A stretch of 64,000 bases of DNA from Plasmodiophora brassicae (taxonomy: Eukaryota; Endomyxa; Phytomyxea; Plasmodiophorida; Plasmodiophoridae): contig JASFAU010000018.1 of the NCBI GenBank assembly GCA_039704465.1, positions 186,001 to 250,000 of the forward strand, in the 5' to 3' direction. Positions 42,468-51,924 of the stretch are shown one piece after another. The translations under genes were made by a program, and so were the position numbers. The stretch's first letter is position 1; every line of letters starts with the position of its first letter. Under the pieces are notes generated by a model. It was given only the letters and a program-made list of their open reading frames with translations. It did not search any database and was not told the origin of the DNA.

Positions 42468-42896
42468 ATGTTGAGGCGTTGCGCGCGATGGGCGCGGTCC
42501 ATCTTCACGGATGCGGCGACGGTCGACGCCGAGTCGGTGTCGGTGCCGAAGTTGGGAACGGCCAAGGAGCGGCGTGCGGCGCGGTATGCGAACCGGCCGG
42601 AGTCGACGAGTCATGCGCTGTACAAGGTCGTGGCTGCCAGTGCGCCTATCACGTTCGGCGACCTGCGATCGATCGTGAACAAGGCCAACGAGGAGGACCC
42701 CGGGACGCCACTGATGAAGATTGCCAGCGGGAAGAAGCTGAAGCTGTTCATTGATGTTCTGAAGCGCCAGCACAAGGTCTGGACATTACGGCCGGCCCCA
42801 ACCCCTGAATGCAAACATCCGCGGTTCGTATATCACACCGGCAAAGGCCTTCACAAGCCAGTCCCGAAGCAGACCGCACAGGGCGCCGACTCGTGA
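42468..42896 (+). CDS. Small predicted mitochondrial protein, paralogue B
   Basis: One exon encodes 142 residues. The leader MLRRCARWARSIF is Arg-rich and suits mitochondrial import. The core SHALYKVVAASAPITFGDLRSIV, LMKIASGKKLKLFIDVLKR and RFVYHTGKG matches paralogue A on the opposite strand 1.7 kb away. Both probably descend from an inverted local duplication. Function is unknown. Confidence 0.6.
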   Translation: MLRRCARWARSIFTDAATVDAESVSVPKLGTAKERRAARYANRPESTSHALYKVVAASAPITFGDLRSIVNKANEEDPGTPLMKIASGKKLKLFIDVLKRQHKVWTLRPAPTPECKHPRFVYHTGKGLHKPVPKQTAQGADS

Positions 42897-43274
42897 ATGT
42901 AGGTCGATGAGCATCTATCACATTTGCGCGCTGACGGTTTCTGTTGCAGCCTGCTATAAACTACAATAGACGAAATGAAAGAACTACAGCGTTTCGATAA
43001 CTGATCTGCTGCAACCGGCCTTTTCCAGGAACGCTTTGGTTGTGCGGGTATATCCCAATGGAACAGGAATATGAGTTGCAGTCCGACGACTGTCGCTGAC
43101 GAATGTATTATGCTGCACGATCCGCAGACAATACTTATTGTACCGCATGGCACATGCTGTAAGTATTAACATAAAACAACCTAATGGCAACTTCGCTAAA
43201 CAGCGTTTCCGCTCATCAGGCCGAATTAGAACGCCGTCATACTAACCGCTTCAATCGCCGAGCGCCTGCCGCTG
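42897..43274. other. AT-richer spacer after paralogue B
   Basis: About 380 bp between two convergent stop codons. I see no open frame with homology and no repeat. It should contain both 3' ends. Confidence 0.4.
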
Positions 43275-46200
43275 TCACCAGTAGTCGTTGCAAGAGCATC
43301 GGCCATTGCAGAACCGGTGGTGACGATTCGTGTCCCGGATGAAGATCTCGCGCTTGTACAGTACCGATACGGCCTTGGCGATTTCATGGCACTCGAAACA
43401 GATTCGATGATTCTTGGACATCACGTGGATGGGGCCGCCAGGCGGCAGCACCATGAGCGCGTACGTGATCACCAGCTTGTCAACGTGGATCGATGCAGGC
43501 CGGTCAACGTCTTCTGCCCGCTCCAACCAATGTCCAGACGCCGTCAGGCTCCGCATCAGACGCCGATACGTTTCCAGCAGATCCGGGTCGGTCATCGGTC
43601 CGTTTCTCGTATCATCGGAGCTGAAATGAATCGTTCGATCAGGGAGCATGAGCGATGCTGTTTCGCCCTGTGGCTTCTTCGCAAGACCCTGGACCCTCAT
43701 CTCCTCCCGAAGACGTTCCGCGTCTGAGTGACGGCGCACAGACGCGTAGATGCTGGAAAGGATGACATAGGCGCCTGCGAGATGCGACGATGCGTTGGGC
43801 AACGACTGAATGCGGGAAAAGACACGCTCCGCACGAACGACGTCGTTATGCTTGCGGCACGCGCTGAGGACGGTCGTCCACGTAACTTGGTCGGCTTGCG
43901 CGGACGACAGGGCAAGGTGCTCTGCTTGGTCCAGGTTGCCCGCCCGCCCATACAGATTGATCATGCAGTTCGTGTGGCGTGCATCGAAAGGTACGCGCCA
44001 CACCTGTTCGAATTCGGCGGCGATCGCGTTCGCGTCGTCGAGGGAACCTGTATGGCTGCAGGCCGTTAGCAGGGACAGCAACGTGATCGCGTCCGGCGTG
44101 ATCCCCGTCGCCTTCAGTCGCTCAAATGTGGATAACGCGTCCGGGAGCATGCCATGCCACCCGTACGTCGTAATCATGGAGTTGAACGTGACAAGAATGG
44201 GAGCTGCCTTCAACGACAGGAACAGGTGTTCTGCGCCGTCGATATGTCCACAATGCCCATACGACGATATGAGGCTGTTTGCAACGCCGATGTCATCTAG
44301 CAGGGCGTTCTCGCTGGCGAGTCGATGCAGGTCCTGGATGCTGGACAGCTCTGAGCAGCGACCGTACGCGGTGACGAAGGCATTGAAGACAGCCCTGTTG
44401 TGAAGGAGCGCGTGCTCGGTGACGTATTGCTGCAATTTGCGCAGGAAAGCGGTCTGTGCATTGCGGCCACAGGCAGAGATCAAGCAGCACAGGACCGGAG
44501 GACCCACGTCGATCCCTCGACCAGCCATCTCATCGAACATGTTCATGGCGTCTGGTATACGATCCGCCTTGGCGAATAACGATAGGACATTGTTGTAGAT
44601 TTCAAGGGTGACCTCCAGATCCGGCATGGCCTTGACCTCTTCGAATGTCGCAATCGCACTGTCAAGCATGTCGTTGTTCGCGTACGCGGCAATCAGGGCG
44701 TTAAACGTCGATGCACGCTGGTGAGGCGTGCTGCGAAGGACGTCATGCGCCTCGACGGGGCGCCCGCAATGCCCATAGGCGGCAATGAACGCGCTGACCA
44801 CGAATTCGTACCGCACGAGGCCGTTGGAGATCGCTGACTCATGAAGCGTTTGGATCGTCTTCAAATCCCGACACTGACCATAAGACGCGACCAGTGCCGG
44901 GAATACGTTGTCGTTCGAGAGCAGCGCGTTCTCCTCCGCGTACTGGTGAAGCGTCTTTAAAGGCCCCAGCGCGTTACACCCGGCAACAAGGCAAGCGAGC
45001 ACACGTGAGCCAATCTTCAGGCCCCGTGCCGATAGTTCGTCGAGCAATATGAGCGCTGTGGGGACGAGGTTCGCCTTTGCGTATACCGATAGGACGTTGT
45101 TGTAGACCTCAATGTTGCACTCGAGGCCAGCCTGGCGCAGGTCTTCGAATACGCATATGGCGCTGGAGAACATGCCGTTGTTGCTGTACGCAGAGATCAT
45201 GGTGTTGTACGTGGAAACACGAGGCGCTTTGACCGTGCAGAACAGGGCGTGCGCCTCTTCCGGGCGCTGACAGTGCCCGTAGGCTGAAATGAACGCGTTG
45301 ACGACAAATTCATCCTGCAGCAGCCGCGTCGACGATCCGCTTGTCCACGCGAAACGATGCAGCAGCTTAATGGAGGGCAAATCGCAACACTGCCCATAGG
45401 CGGCAACGAACGATGTGAACACGATCTTCCTCGCCAGGAGCACATTGCGTTCTGCGTACTCAGCGAGCATGTTCACCCTCTGCTTGTCCGCGCGGCGACC
45501 GCAGGTAGTGACCAGAATCGCAAGTACAGGCTCGTCGACGTTCATGTTGAGGGCAACCATTTCTCGGAACACGGCCATGGCCTCGTCAAGCTGATCCGCC
45601 TTTGCGTAGACGGACAGCATGTTCGTGTATATCTCGATGGTGAGCGGAAGGCGACTTGTTCTCAGGTCGTCAATCGCCTGTATCGCCTTCGCATGCTGCC
45701 CATTCTTCGCGTACGCAGCGATCAGCGCGTTGAAGTTCGAAACGTTCGGCGTCGTCGCCGCACGAAGAACACGCCGCGCCTCGTCGGGCCTGTTACAATG
45801 CCCGAACGCGGCAACGAACGCATTGACGGCGAACTCATCGTCAAGCAGTGGCGTGCCTCGACAGCCCTTAAACAGCGCCTGCAGAGCGTCGAATGATGCA
45901 GACCTGCCACACGCCGCAATCAGGGTCGTCAGATCGGGGGCAAACACAGGAATGCTGCGTTCCATCATCGACTGAAACACGGTCACCGCCTGGTCAATGC
46001 ATGAGGACTTCGTCAGAGCGCTGAACACAACCGCGTAAACGTGATTGGATGGGGGCACGCCGATCGTGTCGAGCAGAGAAAGCGCGTCGATCGCCGCATC
46101 GAATCGCGCTTGAGACAGCAGCGCCTTGATAAGGTTCGCGTAGAGCTGGTGTTGCTGATAGGGAGGGACGCGCTTGGAACGAACCAATTCGAGAAGGCGT

Positions 46201-46844
46201 TCGGCGGTGTCAGCGCCTTGCGCGCTCTGCGCTTCGGCGCAGCTGGCCGCCAATATCGACATGAGCATTTCGCTGAACTGCACAAAGTGGTCCAGAACGT
46301 CGGTCAAGAGAGGCAACGCCGATTCCGGGCGCTTAGCCAGCCGGCACAAACTGGCCAGACTGCAAATGACGTTGTGGGACCGGGGTCCACGAAGCCGCTG
46401 GTAGACGTCGAGAGCCTCGTCGAGTAGCGGCGGGTTTCCCGCCTTACACGCACCGAGAAACGTGCAGAACAGGCCGTCGTTCGTACTGACGGACACGCCT
46501 GTGAACGCGGCGGTCCGCACGACGTGCGGCGCCTTCGACGGGAGCGATCGCTGGCAGAACTGGAGCGCGCGCCGGAAGAACGGCTCGCGTGGTCGTAGTC
46601 CACTGCCGAGCACATGGCGGAATATGGCCCATCCGCGACCGGGATCGACCTCCTGCGACAGCAGGCGGACGGCAACGGGGATCGACGGATTCTGCCAGAA
46701 GTCGTCCAGTGCGCTGGGCGTCAGCGCCGCCCCGCCATCGACGACGCGATCGGCTGGCAGGGCAGGCGCCGCCTGACCAAAACGCCGACCCCGACGATAT
46801 CGCACATGGACGACGACGTTGACTGCATGAACCCGACGGTACAT
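43275..46844 (-). CDS. DYW-type pentatricopeptide repeat protein (organellar RNA editing type)
   Basis: A single intronless frame of 1,189 residues. The leader MYRRVHAVNVVVHVRYRRG is Arg-rich and suited to mitochondrial import. More than twenty PPR motifs follow (repeated AYGHCGRP, YNNVLSVYAKA, FNALIAAYA), organised in P, L and S types as in plants. E-type motifs (LLTACSHTGSLDDA, NLYGRAGNLDQAE, TTVLSACRKHNDVV) lead to a DYW domain. It holds PPGGPIHV, CFECHE, DTNRHHRF and ends CSCNDYW at the very stop. In plants this domain is the cytidine deaminase of C-to-U editing. Here the HxE site reads HVDK, with Asp in place of the catalytic Glu. The frame is open further upstream to 46898. Confidence 0.95.
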   Translation of the reverse strand: MYRRVHAVNVVVHVRYRRGRRFGQAAPALPADRVVDGGAALTPSALDDFWQNPSIPVAVRLLSQEVDPGRGWAIFRHVLGSGLRPREPFFRRALQFCQRSLPSKAPHVVRTAAFTGVSVSTNDGLFCTFLGACKAGNPPLLDEALDVYQRLRGPRSHNVICSLASLCRLAKRPESALPLLTDVLDHFVQFSEMLMSILAASCAEAQSAQGADTAERLLELVRSKRVPPYQQHQLYANLIKALLSQARFDAAIDALSLLDTIGVPPSNHVYAVVFSALTKSSCIDQAVTVFQSMMERSIPVFAPDLTTLIAACGRSASFDALQALFKGCRGTPLLDDEFAVNAFVAAFGHCNRPDEARRVLRAATTPNVSNFNALIAAYAKNGQHAKAIQAIDDLRTSRLPLTIEIYTNMLSVYAKADQLDEAMAVFREMVALNMNVDEPVLAILVTTCGRRADKQRVNMLAEYAERNVLLARKIVFTSFVAAYGQCCDLPSIKLLHRFAWTSGSSTRLLQDEFVVNAFISAYGHCQRPEEAHALFCTVKAPRVSTYNTMISAYSNNGMFSSAICVFEDLRQAGLECNIEVYNNVLSVYAKANLVPTALILLDELSARGLKIGSRVLACLVAGCNALGPLKTLHQYAEENALLSNDNVFPALVASYGQCRDLKTIQTLHESAISNGLVRYEFVVSAFIAAYGHCGRPVEAHDVLRSTPHQRASTFNALIAAYANNDMLDSAIATFEEVKAMPDLEVTLEIYNNVLSLFAKADRIPDAMNMFDEMAGRGIDVGPPVLCCLISACGRNAQTAFLRKLQQYVTEHALLHNRAVFNAFVTAYGRCSELSSIQDLHRLASENALLDDIGVANSLISSYGHCGHIDGAEHLFLSLKAAPILVTFNSMITTYGWHGMLPDALSTFERLKATGITPDAITLLSLLTACSHTGSLDDANAIAAEFEQVWRVPFDARHTNCMINLYGRAGNLDQAEHLALSSAQADQVTWTTVLSACRKHNDVVRAERVFSRIQSLPNASSHLAGAYVILSSIYASVRRHSDAERLREEMRVQGLAKKPQGETASLMLPDRTIHFSSDDTRNGPMTDPDLLETYRRLMRSLTASGHWLERAEDVDRPASIHVDKLVITYALMVLPPGGPIHVMSKNHRICFECHEIAKAVSVLYKREIFIRDTNRHHRFCNGRCSCNDYW

Positions 46845-47462
46845 TACATGCTGGGCCCCGCAGGCCGCAGTGGGAGCTGCAGTCCGCCGGGGCGCCACTT
46901 CGTTTCGTTGTCAAAAAAGCGCGCCCAGGCGTCCAGCGTGCGCCATTGCAGCCGACGAATGGCATTGCAGCCGAACAAACGGTATTGTAATTACAAGCAC
47001 ACATCAAGAAGCAGCAACTTATGTTCCGAAGGATTTGTCAGGGGAACGAAACTCGTTCTATCACCAGGTCAGACTGACATCACCAGCTGGCAATCGGACT
47101 CTTTTGATGCAACGAGCAAACATGTACTCCTTTAGCTGCAAATCGTGGCGCCACGTTCAGCATTAATGTGAGTTGTAAAATACATTCATTCTCGTCGTTT
47201 ATTATATGTCTGACATCCTTATTTCTCAAAGATTTTCCTTGAAATGGCCGTTTCCGGGTAGCCCCATTGGACGCAATTGTCGTTTCCGGGTAGCCGCCCG
47301 CTGTCGCGCACAAACGAATGCGCGGGATGCGCGACTCTGGACGAAGTGCGTCAGTGCCCCCGCGACGTCGTTTTAGAATTGTCCGTACCGTCCCGTAGCC
47401 CTAGGCCGCGGTCGCCGAACTGCGAAGTTCGCCCCCTGGTCACTGCTGCAGTGCTGCTTCCA
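46845..47462. other. Upstream region between the PPR gene and the first Zn2Cys6 gene
   Basis: About 620 bp between divergent genes. It is AT-rich in its centre and contains a direct repeat, CGTTTCCGGGTAGCC, at about 47249 and 47280. The repeat is a candidate regulatory element only by position. Confidence 0.4.
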
Positions 47463-48697
47463 ATGGCAGAGGGCGGTAAGCGCCTGCTGACCTCGTGTGC
47501 GCTGTGCGCACGCGTACATGCCAAGTGTGACGGCGGGCGACCATGCGCCAGATGTATCCGTCTGCTGGAGCGCGAATGCCGCGATCAGGACCCGGTCACC
47601 AAGCCGAAGAGGGCAGGTCGGGCTTCGCGGGTCTCCCACGCTTGCTCGTCGTGCGTTCTGGGTAAGGTGCGGTGTCAACAAGAGCGCCCATGCGAACGTT
47701 GCTGCCGGCTCGGCAAGGCATATGATTGCGTACGCGAAGTCGAAGTCGTTCCTGAAACGATCCGCTGTCTAGCCAAGGTCACGCCCATCTCCACTGTCGT
47801 CGAGTTCCCCGACCAGATCCGCATGTACCTCGTGAACGGCCATCGGTATTGCGATCCAACCCTGGTCCGGCGTCTGACTGATGCGGGAAGGTGTGTTCTC
47901 ACGCCGCACACGCCCTGATGTCGTGTGACATTGACGGAAACGTGTAGGATGCGGTACCTGCACGCAGTTCGATCAATTGTAACCGAAGACATGGCGCAAA
48001 TCGTTGCACGCGAAATGGCTCCTGGCGTCGTCTACCCTGTCCTGTCTCCACCGGTCGACCTGCGCGACGAGCCTGACGAGTTTCCCAAGTCAATGCTAAA
48101 GGGAGGGGTACCCTCGCTCGTTGTCTCTGTTATTACCGGTGACGCTTTAAGCTGTCCATGTGCGGTACTCCGTCTGACTCGTGTTTCGTGCAGAGAGTTG
48201 CAGGAAGTTCAAAGTCGTTTCAACGAACGGGGCTGCCACTAAGCTCTTCGGCTACACCAGCGCTGACTTCAACCAGTGCAACAAAATGCTTTCCAACTTG
48301 CCCATCGGGACAGTCTTGCCTCAAATGTGGATGTATGTGAATGGATGAGGCGCGCTGTGTGATTGGCGTTGTACGAATCAGGTCTGCATTGTAGGATCAC
48401 ACACCCATTGTACTGGCCCGTCTTTGCGTACACGGTGGCCTATACTATCCTCGCTGGTAGAAACAACATGTACTTCCCGCGCCTGTACGTCAATGGTCCA
48501 CGACACGATGATCCGCATATCTGATGAATGTTAGGGGCATACTGTGCAAGGACGGCAGCTGTAGGATCACCCAAGCTCATTGCCTGGTGGAAAATCTCCC
48601 CAGGCCGCGATCTCCTGCCGCGTCGAACAGCTATGTCTCGATGCGTCTGACATTCGTCTTCGAGGACGTCGCGCATGCAGGTGGAGCACATCTCTAG
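47463..48697 (+). CDS. Twin-Zn2Cys6 regulator with PAS-like domain, copy 1
   Basis: The protein opens with two binuclear zinc clusters in tandem: CALCARVHAKC...CARC...C (from residue 10) and CSSCVLGKVRC...CERC...C (from about residue 56). A conserved block with IRMYLVNGHRYCDPTLV and MAPGVVYPVLSPPVDL follows, then a PAS-like segment AATKLFGYTSADFN, then ITHPLYWPVF and GILCKDGSCRITQAHC. Four short introns are needed, near 47891-47946, 48140-48191, 48325-48389 and 48488-48535. Zn2Cys6 plus PAS is the layout of fungal gluconeogenesis regulators such as Ert1/AcuK, which have one cluster. The first cluster is read without an intron, unlike in copy 2. Confidence 0.75.
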
Positions 48698-48975
48698 GGC
48701 GTGCTTTTGCATCGCCAACAACCGTCACTTGGGCAAACTACCTACATAGAATTCATCACTTGTCATTGTCTCACAGTATCTGGTTCCTTCTTGTGTTTGG
48801 CATTCCAAAGCAACGTCGCACGATTGGTAGCGGGAACGGCAAAACTCCACCGCCGTAAAGCTGCACCGTCTTTTTGGTGGCTGCAAGTCCGCAACAGCTG
48901 GACTGCGTCACGACTCGCGAGTCGCGACTGGCACACCGAACATCGCGCGCGTCAACTGGATCGCGGCGTTTTCGA
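48698..48975. other. Spacer between the tandem Zn2Cys6 genes
   Basis: 278 bp that must hold the promoter of copy 2. No gene or repeat is seen. Confidence 0.4.
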
Positions 48976-50282
48976 ATGGTCGCCGAGGTCGGCAAGCGCC
49001 TGACGTCATGTGCGCTCTGTAGGATAGGTGCTGTGCTGCGGTTGCGTATGCCAGTGCTGAGGGCCAGCGTCTAGGTGCTCGTGTCCATGCGAGGTGTGAC
49101 GGTGGGCGACCCTGCGGCCGATGCGCCCGCCTGCGGGAGCGCGAGTGCCATGATCAGGATCCGGCCTCCAGGCCGAAGAGGATCGGGAAGATATCACGGA
49201 TTGCAGGTGCGTGTTCCCAGTGTGTTCGAGGTAAAGCTCGATGCCAGCGGGAGCGCCCGTGCGCGCGTTGTTGCCGACTCGGCAAGGCCTACGATTGCGT
49301 ACGCGAAGTTGAACCGGAACCCTCCAGCTGTCTCATCGAGATAACCCCAATTTCGTACGCCATCGAGGTGCCTAATGAGATTCGGATGTACACCTTGAAC
49401 GGGCATCGGTATTGCAACCCGACCCTGATTCAGCGCCTGACCGATGTGGAACGGTTGACACGTTTGTCTCGCTCCCCGTTATGCGTGTGGACACTGACGT
49501 CGCCCTCGTGCAGGCAGCGGTACTGCATGTCGATTCGAAGGTTGCTAACTGATGACCTGATTCAAGTTGTTGAACGAGAGTTGGCTCCTGGGGTCGTCTA
49601 TCCGTTATTGTCACCGCCAGTCTACGTGGGCGATGAGCCTCCTGAGTTCCCGTTGTCGCTGCTGACCGACGGGACACCGTCGTTGGTTATCTCTGTCGTT
49701 ACCGGTGTGGTTTTGTGCATGCGTGCTGTAGGTCTACATTCTGACCCGTTGCAGGCAAACGCACCTGCTTTAAAGCCATGTCGATTAACGACGCTGCCAC
49801 AAAGCTGTTCGGTTATACCAGCGCTGATTTCAACCGGTGCAACAAGATGTTGTGCACGTTGACGGACAAATTTGTCCTGTCCCAGATATGGATGTATGCG
49901 TACTGCCATGGTTTGTACCTACTGTACGTCGCTTACACCAGTGGTAGGATTACGCACCCGTCGTATTGGCCCACCCTTGCCTGTATTGTGACGCATTGTC
50001 TGCTGCTGAATCACAACACCATGTACTTCCCGCAGTGGTACGTTCGTCCGTGTTCGCGCCGCCCGTCCGCATATAACATGCCATCTTCGTAGGGGCATAT
50101 TGTGCAAGGACGGCAGCTGCCGAACGACTCAGGCGCACTGTCTCATCCAGTGTCTTCCCAGGCCACGATCTTGCGCCGCATCGGACAGCTACGTCTCCAT
50201 GCGCTTCATATTCGTCTTCAGGGAACTTCCCGCCGAGCCTCGTGCCTACAGCCGGCATATGCTCCCAGCGCCATCCTCCTGA
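48976..50282 (+). CDS. Twin-Zn2Cys6 regulator with PAS-like domain, copy 2
   Basis: A tandem paralogue of the previous gene. MVAEVGKRLTSCALC is followed by a 56-nt intron (49019-49074) and then ARVHARCDGGRPCGRC; the second cluster is CSQCVRGKARC...CARCC. The block IRMYTLNGHRYCNPTLI, LAPGVVYPLLSPP, the PAS-like AATKLFGYTSADFN, ITHPSYWPTL and GILCKDGSCRTTQAHC all match copy 1. Four later introns sit at the same places and phases as in copy 1. The product is probably a nuclear DNA-binding regulator. The C-terminus (VSMRFIFVFRELP) is slightly longer than in copy 1. Confidence 0.77.
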
Positions 50283-50496
50283 TACGGCGTCCGCGCCGTT
50301 GCCACTAGCCCAAATTTAATAGCGACGTTTAAAAGTCTGCACGCCATCTGGAAGTTGTCAACGTCACAGTGGTATACCACCGCCCCGTCCCGTCGATACG
50401 GTACCGCTGCTGTTGCCGTACAGTCACGGGGTTGCGGCCTGCGGGACCCCGCGACGCATCGCGCGCGTCATACTTCGATTGGGGTCGTCGTATTAG

Positions 50497-51045
50497 ATGG
50501 CGCGTCGATCGGGAGGCGGTGGGTCGATGCGACCTCGGGCCCGGGCTGTGCCGAGGCCGGCGGCGCCGGCGCGTCCCAAAGCGCCCGTGCCGGCGGTTCG
50601 TCAGTCGGCGCCGGCCCCGGTCGCCGCGATGCAGCCGCAGGGGCAGCACGGCGTCGCCGGGGGCCTGATGTCCACCGTGGCGTCCGGCATGGCGTTCGGC
50701 ACCGGATCCGCGATCGCGCATCGGGCCGTCGATTCGATCATGGGCGGACGCGAATCCCACGCGCCTCAGGAGGCGCCTGCCGCATCCGCCGCCGCCGCCG
50801 CTGACCCGGTGCCGATGGCCACCGAGTACTCCTCGGGCAACGCCTGCGCTGTTGACCTGAAAGCGTTCCGCGACGTAAGTTCGAGCGCGATCCGCTCACG
50901 TGTATGTATGTAACTGGTCCCGTAGTGCATGGCGGCGAACCAGAACAGCGTGTCCAGCTGCAAGTACTACTTTGACATGCTTCAGCAGTGCCAGATGCGC
51001 TCGTCCGGCATGTCGGAGCCCGTGTTCACCTACGGCGATGACTGA
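50497..51045 (+). CDS. CHCHD2/CHCHD10-like twin CX9C mitochondrial protein
   Basis: Two exons (50497-50874, 50926-51045) give 165 residues. An Ala/Pro/Arg-rich N-terminus leads to a glycine-rich hydrophobic helix (GGLMSTVASGMAFGTGSAI). A coiled-coil-helix domain follows with two exact CX9C motifs: CAVDLKAFRDC and CKYYFDMLQQC. The second Cys of the first motif is the first codon of exon 2. This order is that of human CHCHD2/CHCHD10 and yeast Mix17. They act in the intermembrane space and depend on Mia40 for folding. Their exact job, in cristae and respiration, is still debated. Confidence 0.92.
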
Positions 51046-51144
51046 GGAATCTGTGGGCGTTTCGCTTCCCTGTACGACTAAATACACATCCGCCGCCCAT
51101 GTCGATCGACACTGTACGCGAGCGCGCGCGCCCTTGTCCAATAG

Positions 51145-51894
51145 TTAATCATTGTCGGGTCGCGGCAGATGCATGTCGTCGTTGCCAGGCGTCCGTCGTC
51201 GTCTGCTTTGCCACCATCTGACCTGGACGGATACGTCGTCAGGCGGCGAAGTGCTGCGCCCGGTCGGCCTCGCGTCGTACGTGGCCGGCCCGCAACGGGA
51301 AGGGCACAGGTTTGGCCAGACGAGGACCCTGTTACCGCCAGTGAGTCCTAACGTCGAGAATGCGTCGTCGCAGGTCGCCAGCGCCGCTGTGGCGCCCGAT
51401 AAAGAGTTCGGGCGAGCATCGGTCCAAGGGCGGCGGATCTGTTCGCCGATCCAGGCGGCAACATCGCCACCAAGCGCTGTTGTGGCGATTGGCAAGCGCC
51501 GCCCGTTCTCAGGATACGAGCTCTCGGAGCAGTGCCCTGGCATAGCGGTGCAAAGGGCTGTGCCTGTGCCGCCATGTCTTTGGCAGGTACAACGGCCGAA
51601 GCGCCCCATGTCTGTGATGACGTTCCCCCGCAACGAGGAGGTCGTGTCCCCTCGGCTGACGCGAACCCGGTTCCGGGTCCAGTCAGCGAGTCGGCAGGGG
51701 GTTCCAAGGAAGCACACCGTGTCACGAGTGCCAGGGGGACCGTGCCTTGCGCCGGCAGTGAAGACGAAAAGCCTCGTCGATCGGTTCGTTGAGCAGTTAA
51801 TGACGCCGAACATGATCCTCGGGTTGCCGTCGCCGGCCCAGCCCGCTCCCAAGCACACGACGCTACACCGACGAGGACACAGCCGCTGATACAC
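51145..51894 (-). CDS. Uncharacterised ORF, possibly Cys-rich secreted protein
   Basis: Three overlapping frames are open here, but the reverse frame ending at 51145 has the strong C/G third-position bias of real genes in this window. It also has sensible Trp residues (LADWTRNRVRV, AAWIGEQIRRPW). It is rich in Cys (CTCQRHGG, CLGAGWAG) and Gly. No signal peptide is visible at its first ATG and splice sites were not found, so both ends are uncertain. I recognise no family. Confidence 0.35.
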   Translation of the reverse strand: MYQRLCPRRCSVVCLGAGWAGDGNPRIMFGVINCSTNRSTRLFVFTAGARHGPPGTRDTVCFLGTPCRLADWTRNRVRVSRGDTTSSLRGNVITDMGRFGRCTCQRHGGTGTALCTAMPGHCSESSYPENGRRLPIATTALGGDVAAWIGEQIRRPWTDARPNSLSGATAALATCDDAFSTLGLTGGNRVLVWPNLCPSRCGPATYDARPTGRSTSPPDDVSVQVRWWQSRRRRTPGNDDMHLPRPDND

Positions 51895-51924
51895 AGTGTG
51901 TTGGCCATTGCGGCTGGTAAGCGT

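Noticed and set aside
51152..51889. A forward frame and a second reverse frame overlapping the uncharacterised ORF at 51145-51894
   Set aside because: Their third-position composition is weaker than that of the chosen reverse frame, and neither shows a motif.
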